From the NCBI RefSeq assembly GCF_021462505.1, contig NZ_JAKEDV010000007.1, forward strand, positions 62,001 to 126,000: a stretch of DNA of 64,000 bases, given 5' to 3'. Below, in pieces: positions 50,410 through 58,238 of this stretch. The DNA is from Thermus brockianus. Lineage in GTDB: Bacteria; Deinococcota; Deinococci; Deinococcales; Thermaceae. How positions within the stretch are numbered: the first letter of the stretch is position 1; every line of letters starts with the position of its first letter. Both the position numbers and the translations under genes were made by a program. Below the pieces are notes generated by a model. The model was given only the letters and a program-made list of their open reading frames with translations. It did no database searches and had not been told where the DNA came from.

Positions 50410-50577
50410 ATGCCCCTATTGGAGGTTTTGGTGGCGAGAAAGGAACCCTTGAACGAAGAGCGTAAGGAAGCCATCAAGCAAGAGGCAGAGGAGATCTTCC
50501 GGGAAGTCTTGGGTACGCCCCCCGGGCGGCTTAGGGTGTTCATCCTGGAAGAGCGCAAGGATCAGCCCCCCAAGTAG
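50410..50577 (+). CDS. 4-oxalocrotonate tautomerase-family subunit with Pro1
   Basis: A 55-residue tautomerase-superfamily chain, too short for many gene finders. It begins M-P-L-L-E-V-L-V, so the catalytic Pro1 is available after Met removal. Position 11, normally Arg, is Glu, and the C-terminus stops before the aromatic found near position 50; RLRVFILEE matches the region of the second Arg. A GGAGGT ribosome binding site precedes it. It is the last gene of the operon and overlaps the end of the convergent livF-like gene by 16 nt. It appears complementary to the chain at 47210. Confidence 0.85.
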   Translation: MPLLEVLVARKEPLNEERKEAIKQEAEEIFREVLGTPPGRLRVFILEERKDQPPK

Positions 50578-51260
50578 GCCTGGCGCACGGCGGCGTCGCG
50601 AAGCAAGGTTTCTGCAGGACCTTCTTTTACGATGCGTCCTTCTTTTAGAAGGTAGGCCCGATGGGCTACCTGAAGCGCTAGTCCGGCGTTTTGCTCCACC
50701 AGGAGAACCCCCACGCCTTGGGCGGCAAAGGCCTTCAACGTGGCGAGAAGACGCTTGGCCAAGAGGGGGGCGAGGCCTAGGGTGGGTTCGTCCAGTAGGA
50801 GGTACTTGGGCCTGGCCGCTAGGGCCCGGGCTAGGGCCACCATGCGTTGCTCACCCCCGCTCATGGAGCCCACCCGTTGTCTTAGGCGGGCATCGAGGGC
50901 GGGGAAGAGGGAGAAGATCTCTCGCCAGGGGGGTTCACCCGCACGGTAACCGCCTAAGCGCAGGTTCTCCTCCACGGATAGGCTACGGAACACCCCGCCC
51001 CGCTCCGGCACCAGCACGAGCCCCCTCTCTACCAAAGCTTCGGTCAACCCCCTTTGCGCCAGGAGACTAACGTCTTCCCCACTCAAAACGATCCTGCCTT
51101 GGACGGGTGCCAAGCCTACAAGCCCGCGCAAAAGGGAGCTTTTCCCCGCACCATTGGCGCCCAGCACCGCCACAATCTCACCGGGAGCCACTCGGACCCC
51201 CACCCCCTCCACCGCCCGGTGGGGTCCATAGGCAACGCTAAGCTCTTGGGCCTCAAGCAT
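50562..51260 (-). CDS. branched-chain-type ABC ATPase, second cassette (LivF-like)
   Basis: A 232-residue ATPase: Walker A GANGAGKSS, signature MSGGEQRMV, Walker B LLLDEPTLGLAP and LLVEQNAG. The start at 51260 overlaps the stop of the fused permease-ATPase by 8 nt. Last gene of the ALDH-LivK-LivH-LivMG-LivF operon. Confidence 0.93.
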   Translation of the reverse strand: MLEAQELSVAYGPHRAVEGVGVRVAPGEIVAVLGANGAGKSSLLRGLVGLAPVQGRIVLSGEDVSLLAQRGLTEALVERGLVLVPERGGVFRSLSVEENLRLGGYRAGEPPWREIFSLFPALDARLRQRVGSMSGGEQRMVALARALAARPKYLLLDEPTLGLAPLLAKRLLATLKAFAAQGVGVLLVEQNAGLALQVAHRAYLLKEGRIVKEGPAETLLRDAAVRQAYLGG

Positions 51261-52908
51261 GCTCCACCCCCAGGTAGACCTCCACCACTTTAGGGTGGCG
51301 CAAGACCTCCTCGGTGGGCCCTTGGGCGATGAGTTCTCCAAACGAGAGGACGTAGACCCGGTCACATAGGGCCCGGATGGCGGACATCAGGTGCTCCACG
51401 ATGAGGAGGGACACCCCTTCGCGTTTAACCTCCTGGAGAAGGGCCACCGCTTGCTGAAGCTCTGCCGGGTTTAGCCCCGCGAGCCATTCATCTAAGAGCA
51501 GAAGCCGAGGGCTAAGAGCCAAAGCCCGGGCCAGCTCCAACCGCTTTGCGTCCAAATAGGTAAGGGAGGCGGGAAAGAGGTGGGCCTTCTCCGCCAGGCC
51601 CACCCTGGCCAACACCTCCCAGGCCCGTGCCCCTGCCTTCTGAGGATCTTTGAGACATAAGGGAAGGTAAACGTGGGCATAGACGGTGAGGGAGGGAAAC
51701 AAGCGTACCTGTTGGAAGGTTCGCGCTAGGCCAAGCCTGGCTAGGGCTTCTGGAGGTCGGCCCGTTACCTCCTGCCCTAGGAAGCACACCTGTCCCCCTT
51801 CAGGTTTTAAGGTGCCTGCGAGCAAGCCCAAAAGGGTGGTCTTCCCCGAACCGTTAGGGCCTATCAGGCCCACCGCTTCCCCTGACCGCACTTCCAGATC
51901 CACCTGGGCCACCGCCACCAAGCCGCCAAAGGATTTGGTGAGGCTTTTGGCTTGCAGGAGAGGACCTCTTATGGATTTAGGCTCCGGGATTGCCCTAGCT
52001 GTCTGGGTGTAGCGCGGGGTTTTGGTTTTCGGGGTGGGGAAGAGGCCCAGAAGGCCTCGAGGCAGGAAGTAGACCAGCAGGACAAAACCCAGCCCCATAA
52101 GGGCCGTGGCGTGATGGGGGAAGCGGCCACTAAGAAGGTCGTACACAAGAACCAAGGGAGGAGCTGCCAAAAAAGCCCCTGCAGGGCTTCCCAACCCCCC
52201 GAGCAACGCTGTGACAGCGGTCAGGAAAGAGATATTGGGATTAAACGCAAGGCTTGGGTCTATGTAGACCCAGCGTGGGGCTACCACAGCCCCCAAGGCA
52301 CCCATAACCCCGGAGGTAAGGGCAAAAACCCCCACCCGAAGCCCATAGATTGGCACTCCAGCGTGGCGGGCCGCCAGTTCGTCATCTCCCGTGGCGGTAA
52401 GAGCGAGTCCTAATCGGCTTTCCTGAAAGCGTAGCCCCGCGATTAAGGTAAAGAAGGCAAGGCCTACCAGGGTATAGTAAAGCGTGAGTGGGTCCAAATC
52501 CAAAAAGATGTAGCTACCCACAGACCCCCCCAGGTTGCGTTGAACCCAGGTTACAACCTGTCGGATCAGCTCCGCCAGGCCATAGGTGAAGACGGTAAAG
52601 TAAATTCCCTGGAGCCGTAGAGTAGCAAGACCCACCCCTAAGGCCAGAAGGGCACTAAGCAGATAGGCCAAAACCACAAGCGCAAGCCAGGGGAGGTAAG
52701 GGTAAAGGAGGGCTACCGTGTACACCCCTGTGCCGAAAAATGCCGAGGTAGCCAGGCTCAGGTATTTTGCAGGACCCGTGAACGTGGTCCAGGTAGAGGC
52801 CAAGGCAGCGTAGAGGATCACCGAAACCCCGGCAGAGAGCAGGTACTCGCTTCCGAAAAAGGGCAAAGCCAAGGCTAGCAGGAAGAAGAAGCCGAGGTAC
52901 GCTTTCAT
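51253..52908 (-). CDS. fused LivM permease - LivG ATPase, second cassette
   Basis: A 551-residue fusion. Residues 1 to about 295 are a LivM permease (GTGVYTVALLYPYLPWLALVVLAYLLSALLALGVGLATLRLQG). Residues about 312-551 are LivG: Walker A GPNGSGKTT, Walker B LLLLDEWLAGL and LIVEHLM. The ABC signature is poorly conserved (SLTYLDAKRLELARAL), and Walker B has Glu-Trp where Glu-Pro is usual. It resembles the first fusion (23065-24816) in plan but not closely in sequence, so the fusion is not a recent tandem copy. It overlaps livH by 4 nt. Confidence 0.9.
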   Translation of the reverse strand: MKAYLGFFFLLALALPFFGSEYLLSAGVSVILYAALASTWTTFTGPAKYLSLATSAFFGTGVYTVALLYPYLPWLALVVLAYLLSALLALGVGLATLRLQGIYFTVFTYGLAELIRQVVTWVQRNLGGSVGSYIFLDLDPLTLYYTLVGLAFFTLIAGLRFQESRLGLALTATGDDELAARHAGVPIYGLRVGVFALTSGVMGALGAVVAPRWVYIDPSLAFNPNISFLTAVTALLGGLGSPAGAFLAAPPLVLVYDLLSGRFPHHATALMGLGFVLLVYFLPRGLLGLFPTPKTKTPRYTQTARAIPEPKSIRGPLLQAKSLTKSFGGLVAVAQVDLEVRSGEAVGLIGPNGSGKTTLLGLLAGTLKPEGGQVCFLGQEVTGRPPEALARLGLARTFQQVRLFPSLTVYAHVYLPLCLKDPQKAGARAWEVLARVGLAEKAHLFPASLTYLDAKRLELARALALSPRLLLLDEWLAGLNPAELQQAVALLQEVKREGVSLLIVEHLMSAIRALCDRVYVLSFGELIAQGPTEEVLRHPKVVEVYLGVEHA

Positions 52909-53780
52909 TGCCGCGCAGTCTCCCTTTGCCCTCGCAGATAGAGCACCCCGAGGACAAAAAGCCCGTAAACGGCCGCCAGACTCAGGCCGGGGCTAACAAA
53001 ACGGGTCACAAGCGCTTCAGCCACACCCAACACCAAGCCTCCGGTCAAGGCTCCTAAGGCACCGTGGAGCCCGCCCAAGACCACCACCACAAGGGCTTTA
53101 AGGGTCAGTTCTGGACCCATGGCAGGCGTAACGGCCTGAAACATACTGAAGAGCACCCCCGCGGCAGCCGCTATTCCCCCGCCTACGGCAAACAGATAAC
53201 CTGCCAAACGTGCGGCGGGAACCCCAACTAGAAGAACCTCCTCGGGTTCTCGGCTCAGGGCCCGTATGGCCATGCCTATACGGGTTCGGGTGAGAAAGAG
53301 ATGGGTCAAGCCCACGAGGGTTAGCCCCAGGACGCAAGCCAGTAGGCGGTTTAATGCCACCGCACTCGGTCCCATGGATACCCCTTGGCTTAAATAGCTA
53401 TAGCTAAAAATCCTGCCCCCCCATTCGGCGGCCAGAAGCCCTTGAACCAGAAACGAAATCCCAAAGGTCAGGAGAATGATCCGTCCCTCCGTTGTCCCAT
53501 TCAAAGCCAGGGTTCGCCCTACCAACGGAAGAAGAAGTGCGCGGTGGAAGAGAAGGTGGAGGAGGAAGAAGAGGAAGGGCAAAACCGCGAGGGAAGCCAA
53601 GGGGCTAAGCCCAAACCCTTGGTAGAGAAAGAAGGTGGCGATGCTCGCCAAGATAACCGCTTCCCCATAGGCGAGGTTGAGAATGCGAGCTACCCCGTAT
53701 TGAAGGGATAAACCTAGGGCGAGAAGCCCATACACCCCTCCTGCGATGCTTCCGGTGATGAGGGCTTCCAGGAAGGCCAT
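52905..53780 (-). CDS. branched-chain-type ABC permease, second cassette (LivH-like)
   Basis: A 291-residue permease with about eight helices. GSIAGGVYGLLALGLSLQYGVARILNLAYGEAVILASIATFFLY at the front and GPELTLKALVVVVLGGLHGALGALTGGLVLGVAEALV near the end are classic LivH. It lies 3 nt after the binding-protein gene. Substrate is unknown; the cotranscribed aldehyde dehydrogenase suggests an aromatic compound. Confidence 0.92.
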   Translation of the reverse strand: MAFLEALITGSIAGGVYGLLALGLSLQYGVARILNLAYGEAVILASIATFFLYQGFGLSPLASLAVLPFLFFLLHLLFHRALLLPLVGRTLALNGTTEGRIILLTFGISFLVQGLLAAEWGGRIFSYSYLSQGVSMGPSAVALNRLLACVLGLTLVGLTHLFLTRTRIGMAIRALSREPEEVLLVGVPAARLAGYLFAVGGGIAAAAGVLFSMFQAVTPAMGPELTLKALVVVVLGGLHGALGALTGGLVLGVAEALVTRFVSPGLSLAAVYGLFVLGVLYLRGQRETARQ

Positions 53781-53783
53781 GCG

Positions 53784-54986
53784 TTATCGGTTCCAAGCGG
53801 GTTTGGGAACCCGTGGGGAAGCAGCGCCGGGCCGCTCAGGCATCACCGCCACAAACTCGCCGTCCTGCCACTGGCCGATGAGCCAATTGCCCCGGAAAAC
53901 GTTGCCTTCCAGCTTGAGAGGCCCAAGGATGGTGTCAAAGGTTTCCTGGCGTAGAAGGCGTACGATTTGGAAACGATCTATTTTACCTAGCTTTTCTATA
54001 GCCCCTCGCAGCGCCTGGAGCGAGGCATACGTTACCTGGCTAGCCCAGCGGTCCGGCTCCTGGCCCGTTACAGCTTTGTGCCGTTCCAAATAGCTCCGCC
54101 AGGCTTGATTGGGTACCACCCCACCCAGCCCCATCACGCCTTCGGCGCGGGCTCCGTACCGCTGGCGGAAGACGGGGAAGGCTGTTCCCACCCCGAGGAA
54201 GAATACCGCAGGATTAAAGCCCACCACCGCTGCAGCCTCTGGGAAGGCCAAGGTTTCCGCTGGATAGCTAAAGGCAACAAAGGCATCGGGGTTGCGGCCT
54301 TTGACCGCGTTGAGGAGCGAGGCAAAGTCGCTAAAGCCTTGCGGGTAGCTTTGGAAGTAAACAAGCTCCAGGCCTTCCCTTTGCGCTGCCCGGCGGAAGG
54401 CCGTGGAAAGCTCTAGGCCGAACTCATCGTCCGTGTGCACCACCGCCACACGCCGACCGATTTTGCCCGCTGCGGCCAGGTTGCGGAGCAACAGCACCAA
54501 AGCCTCTGCGTACTGGGAGGGCAGGCCTAAGAAGGAGAAGTAGCTGGGCCAGCGCCGCACCAGCTCAGGGGTTTTTTCGCTCAGGTTGGTCACCCCCAAT
54601 TGGGGATAGCCGTGGCGAGCAAAAACGGGCGCCACGGCGAGGTTCATGGCGGTACCCCAGGGGGGTAAGACGAAGTCCACCCGGTCCTGGACGATAAGGC
54701 GCTCTATGTTCCGGATAGCCTCTTCGGGAGTGGAGCGGTCATCGTACTCCACCACGGCAACCCTTGCGGGGCCTGTGGCCAGTTTAAGCCCTCCAGCCGC
54801 ATTGACTTCTTCCACCCAAAGGCGGTAGTTGGGCAAGGTGGTGATACCTGCTCCGGTAGCGTAGGGACCGGTTTTTGAAATGGAGTAGCCAATACGCACC
54901 GTACGGCCTTGTGCCTTAGCCTGGACCAGGAGGGTTGCTCCGGCTGCTAGGCTCTTCCAGAGAAACGACCTGCGGGTCTCCTTCAT
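53784..54986 (-). CDS. branched-chain-type ABC substrate-binding protein, second cassette (LivK-like)
   Basis: A 400-residue exported protein. The N-terminus METRRSFLWKSLAAGATLLVQAKAQ, after MK, has the twin-Arg pattern TRRSFLWK, so Tat export is likely, unlike the first LivK at 20912. Binding-fold segments: VRIGYSISKTGPYATGAGITTLPNYRLWVEEVNAAGG and VAVVHTDDEFGLELSTAFRRAAQREGLELVYFQSYPQG. The ligand cannot be read. It follows the aldehyde dehydrogenase gene by 12 nt. Confidence 0.92.
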   Translation of the reverse strand: MKETRRSFLWKSLAAGATLLVQAKAQGRTVRIGYSISKTGPYATGAGITTLPNYRLWVEEVNAAGGLKLATGPARVAVVEYDDRSTPEEAIRNIERLIVQDRVDFVLPPWGTAMNLAVAPVFARHGYPQLGVTNLSEKTPELVRRWPSYFSFLGLPSQYAEALVLLLRNLAAAGKIGRRVAVVHTDDEFGLELSTAFRRAAQREGLELVYFQSYPQGFSDFASLLNAVKGRNPDAFVAFSYPAETLAFPEAAAVVGFNPAVFFLGVGTAFPVFRQRYGARAEGVMGLGGVVPNQAWRSYLERHKAVTGQEPDRWASQVTYASLQALRGAIEKLGKIDRFQIVRLLRQETFDTILGPLKLEGNVFRGNWLIGQWQDGEFVAVMPERPGAASPRVPKPAWNR

Positions 54987-54998
54987 GGTTCGCCTCCG

Positions 54999-56462
54999 TT
55001 AGAAGGGGTAGTGCAACGGTTCCGTTTGCACGGTGATCCAGCGAAGTTCGGTAAATTCATGGATACCTGCCCGGCCGCCAAACCGCCCAAATCCGGAAGC
55101 CTTCACGCCCCCAAAGGGCATCTGGGGTTCGTCGTGGACCGTGGGACCGTTGATATGGCAGATTCCGGACTGAATCCGCCTGGCCAGTCGGATGCCCTTG
55201 GCGACGTCCTGGGTGAAGATGGCTGCGGAGAGGCCATACTCGGTGTCGTTGGCCACCCTTAGGGCTTCCTCCTCATCCTTGACCCGCACCACCGCTACCA
55301 CCGGGCCAAAGGATTCCTCGTGATAGAGCCGCATTCTGGGGGTGACGTGATCCACCACTGTAGGCCAGAGGTAGGGACCTTCCCTCCGCCCCCCGGCTAC
55401 TAGCCTCGCCCCTTGCGCAAGGGCCTCCTCTATGAGTTCAACCACGCGGTCTGTGGCCTTGGGGTCCACCAGGCAACTGAGCACCACCGGCTCACGCCGG
55501 GGGTCTCCCACGGGGAGGCGTTGCGCTTTCTGCGCCAGCCGTTCCACCAGGGCATCCGCCACCGCCTCCTCCACCACGGCCCGCTCGGTGGACATGCAGA
55601 TTTGTCCTTGGTTGGCGAAGGCGCCAAACGCAATGGCGTTGGCGGCTTCCTCGAGGTTCGCATCCCTAAGCACAATGACCGGCGCCTTCCCCCCGAGTTC
55701 TAAAAGGACCGGCTTCAGGTGCCGCCCGCAGAGCTCAGCGATGATCCTCCCGGTGCGGGTGGACCCCGTAAAGTTGACCCGCCGTACGGCAGGATGGGCA
55801 ATGAGGGCTTCCACCACACGCGGGGCATCCTCGGGGGAAGTGGTGAGGAAGTTAACCACTCCTGGGGGTAGCCCTGCTTCCTCCAAGGCTTCCACGATTA
55901 GGGCGTGAGTTTTGGGGGAAAGCTCGGAGCCTTTGAAAACCACAGTGTTGCCGCAGGCGAGGGGCGTGGCCAGGGCGCGCACCCCTAGGATCACCGGAGC
56001 GTTCCAGGGTGCGAGGCTGAGAACCACCCCCACGGGTTGGCGGATTGCGAAGGCCAAAGTCCCGGGCCGGTCCGAAGGGATAACTTCCCCCGTGATCTGC
56101 GTGGTAAGGGCAGCGGCTTCCTTGAGCATGCTTGCCGCCAGGTGTACGTTGAACTCAGCCCACCCCGGCGTGGCTCCCGTTTCCGCCATCATGGTGTCCA
56201 CGAAAAAGGTTTTCCTGGCCTCCAGGGCCTGGGCAGCCCGCCAAAGGAGCTCACGCCGTTCGCTTGGAGGCGTTTCTGACCAGAAGGCAAACGCCCTTTC
56301 GGCGCTTGCCACCGCCTCTTGGGCGTCCTCGAGGCCTGCGGCTTCCGCTTCGCTTGCCACTTCCTGGTCCAGTGGGCTTTGACGGGCAAAGCGCCTCCCG
56401 CTTCGCGCCTCCCGCCAAGTGCCGTCAATGTATAGCCGCACAGATTTCGCCGTTTGGACCAT
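54999..56462 (-). CDS. aldehyde dehydrogenase, aromatic-aldehyde type
   Basis: A 487-residue NAD-dependent aldehyde dehydrogenase with E255 (LELGGKAPV) and nucleophile C289 (NQGQICMSTER). The C-terminal HINGPTVHDEPQMPFGGVKASGFGRFGG is the pattern of the vanillin/benzaldehyde/salicylaldehyde group. It probably makes an aromatic acid, for example 4-hydroxybenzaldehyde to 4-hydroxybenzoate, to feed pobA. It is the first gene of the operon with the second Liv cassette. Its ribosome binding site (GGAGG) lies in the 3' arm of a small hairpin, GCCTC-TTG-GAGGC (56469-56481), just before the ATG. Confidence 0.9.
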   Translation of the reverse strand: MVQTAKSVRLYIDGTWREARSGRRFARQSPLDQEVASEAEAAGLEDAQEAVASAERAFAFWSETPPSERRELLWRAAQALEARKTFFVDTMMAETGATPGWAEFNVHLAASMLKEAAALTTQITGEVIPSDRPGTLAFAIRQPVGVVLSLAPWNAPVILGVRALATPLACGNTVVFKGSELSPKTHALIVEALEEAGLPPGVVNFLTTSPEDAPRVVEALIAHPAVRRVNFTGSTRTGRIIAELCGRHLKPVLLELGGKAPVIVLRDANLEEAANAIAFGAFANQGQICMSTERAVVEEAVADALVERLAQKAQRLPVGDPRREPVVLSCLVDPKATDRVVELIEEALAQGARLVAGGRREGPYLWPTVVDHVTPRMRLYHEESFGPVVAVVRVKDEEEALRVANDTEYGLSAAIFTQDVAKGIRLARRIQSGICHINGPTVHDEPQMPFGGVKASGFGRFGGRAGIHEFTELRWITVQTEPLHYPF

Positions 56463-56549
56463 ATTTTGGCCTCCAAGAGGCAGGGTAGGGCAAGAAGGGG
56501 AGGGGTGTCTATAGGGATGTTCTGGTATGGCGAACCCAGGCGCCCAAAC

Positions 56550-56585
56550 AAATTGTTGACAATTTAGTTGACGCTAGGGTAGCCT
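56550..56585 (+). promoter_or_regulatory. promoter of the 56608 operon overlapping a GntR operator
   Basis: AAATTGTTGACAATTT (56550-56565) is a perfect palindrome with 7-bp arms around TG, the TGT-NN-ACA core typical of FCD-type GntR regulators. TTGACA (56556-56561) within it is a consensus -35, followed after 18 bp by TAGCCT (56580-56585) and then a GGAGGT ribosome binding site. The regulator encoded at 57582 probably represses here. The site may also act on the divergent aldehyde dehydrogenase operon. Confidence 0.8.
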
Positions 56586-56607
56586 AGCCTTTGAGGAGGT
56601 ACCCCTT

Positions 56608-57582
56608 ATGGAAGGAAGCGAATACGCCCGTTGGCCGTACGGCGACCTAGCCCATCTGGCCCACGTGGAGCTCATCACCCCCAAGCCGGAGGCGAGCCTT
56701 TGGTTCTTCACCGAGGTGATGGGGATGGCGGTGAGCGGCCAGGAGGGGGATTCCGTCTACCTCCGGGGTTGGGACGACTACGAGTACCACACGCTAAAGC
56801 TTACAGCGGGCCCGAAGCCAGCTTTGGGTCACTTTGCCTTCCGCGTAAAAACCCCGGAAGCGCTCCTGCGGCGGGTGGAGGCGCTTGAGGCCTCCGGGCT
56901 TGGGGAAGGATGGACGGATGGGGACCTGGGCCACGGCCCCGCCTACCGGTTCCGCACCCCGGATGGCCACCTGATGGAGCTTTACTACGAAACCCGTTGG
57001 TACACCCCCACCGAGGCCACCCGGCCTGCCCTGAAGAACCAAGCCTCCCGTTTCCCGGGAAAGGGCGCCAACCTTAGGCGGCTAGACCACATCAATATCC
57101 TGGCCTCCGATGTGGCGGCGGTGCGGGCGTTTATGGAGCGCTACCTCGGGATGAGGGTCACCGAGCAAATCATCTTTAGCGACGGGACCGAACAGGGGGC
57201 TTGGCTCACCTGCAACAACAAGACCTACGACGTGGCCGTGACCAAGGACCACCTCGGGGCCAAAGGCAGGCTTCACCACTTCACCTACGCCGTGGATAGC
57301 CGGGAGGAGGTCCTGCGGGCGGCGGACATTTGCCTGGAGCACGGGGTCTTCATTGAAACGGGGCCCCACAAGCACGCTATCCAGCAGACCTTCTTCCTCT
57401 ACGTGTACGAGCCGGGTGGGTGTCGGTTTGAAATCGCCTGCCCGGGAGCGCGCCTCCTTCTTGCCCCTGACTGGAAGCCCATTGTCTGGAACGAGGAGGA
57501 GCGAAAGAAGGGCCAGGCCTGGGGCTTGAAGACGGTGGAAACCTTCCACACCTACGGGGTTCCCCCGGTAGAGGAGGCCTGA
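56608..57582 (+). CDS. type I extradiol ring-cleavage dioxygenase (VOC)
   Basis: A 324-residue two-module dioxygenase with ligands H161 (RLDHINILA), H223 or H224 (GRLHHFTYAV) and E275 (GGCRFEIACPG). It is a paralogue of the enzyme at 42836: both share the front (HVELITP / HAEILTP, SVYLR) and the C-terminal ETFxTYGxPPV. The enzymes that follow act on products of 4,5-cleavage of protocatechuate or gallate, so this may be a type I enzyme doing the job of LigAB or GalA, which belong to another (type II) family. Its stop overlaps the GntR start (TGATG). Confidence 0.88.
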   Translation: MEGSEYARWPYGDLAHLAHVELITPKPEASLWFFTEVMGMAVSGQEGDSVYLRGWDDYEYHTLKLTAGPKPALGHFAFRVKTPEALLRRVEALEASGLGEGWTDGDLGHGPAYRFRTPDGHLMELYYETRWYTPTEATRPALKNQASRFPGKGANLRRLDHINILASDVAAVRAFMERYLGMRVTEQIIFSDGTEQGAWLTCNNKTYDVAVTKDHLGAKGRLHHFTYAVDSREEVLRAADICLEHGVFIETGPHKHAIQQTFFLYVYEPGGCRFEIACPGARLLLAPDWKPIVWNEEERKKGQAWGLKTVETFHTYGVPPVEEA

Positions 57583-58238
57583 TGCCGGCCACGGACAAGA
57601 CCACGGAGGTGTACCAAGCCTACCATCTCCTTCGGGAGGCCATCCTAAAGGGGGAGCTGCTTCCCGGCCAGCGCCTCGTGGAGAAGGACCTCACCGAGCG
57701 CTTCGGCCTTGGAAGGGCGGCCATCCGCACCGCCTTGGCCAAGCTGGAGCAAGACGGTCTGGTGGAAAGCGCCCCGTACCGCGGGGCCTGGGTGCGGGCC
57801 ATTACGGAGGAGGAGGCGGTGGAGGTCCTCGAGGCCCGCATGGCCTTGGAGTGCTTGGCGGTGCGCTACGCCGCGCGCCGCGCCACCCCGGAGGAGGTGG
57901 CCCGGCTTCGGGAGATCCTCGCCGAGATGCGAAAGCGCTTTGCCCAAGGGGATCTCCTGGGTATGTCCGAGCTCAACGCCGCCTTTCACCGCACCTTGGT
58001 GGAGGCCTCGAGGCACCAGACGGCCAAGCGGCTCATAGAAGCCCTGCGGGCCCAGGGCGTGCGCCACCAGTACCGGACCGTTTTGGTCCCCGGACGTTCC
58101 CAACGCTCCCTAGAGGAGCACGCCAGAATTTTGGAAGCAGTGGCCGCCCGGGACGAGGAGGGGGCCGAAAGGGCCATGCGGGAGCACCTGGAAGGTGTTC
58201 TGGCGGCCTTGCGCCAGGCGAAAGGAGGTCCGCTATGA
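57582..58238 (+). CDS. GntR-family regulator (FCD type)
   Basis: A 218-residue regulator. The N-terminal winged helix has LREAILKGELLPGQRLVEKDLTERFGLGRAAIRTALAKLEQDGLV (about 13-58); the FCD effector domain follows from about 78 (MALECLAVRYAARRATPEEVARLREIL) with the MSELNAAFHRTLVEAS metal/ligand-binding helix. This group binds operators of the TGT-NN-ACA type, as found in front of this operon and of dctP. It probably senses an aromatic acid or ring-cleavage product. Confidence 0.92.
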   Translation: MPATDKTTEVYQAYHLLREAILKGELLPGQRLVEKDLTERFGLGRAAIRTALAKLEQDGLVESAPYRGAWVRAITEEEAVEVLEARMALECLAVRYAARRATPEEVARLREILAEMRKRFAQGDLLGMSELNAAFHRTLVEASRHQTAKRLIEALRAQGVRHQYRTVLVPGRSQRSLEEHARILEAVAARDEEGAERAMREHLEGVLAALRQAKGGPL

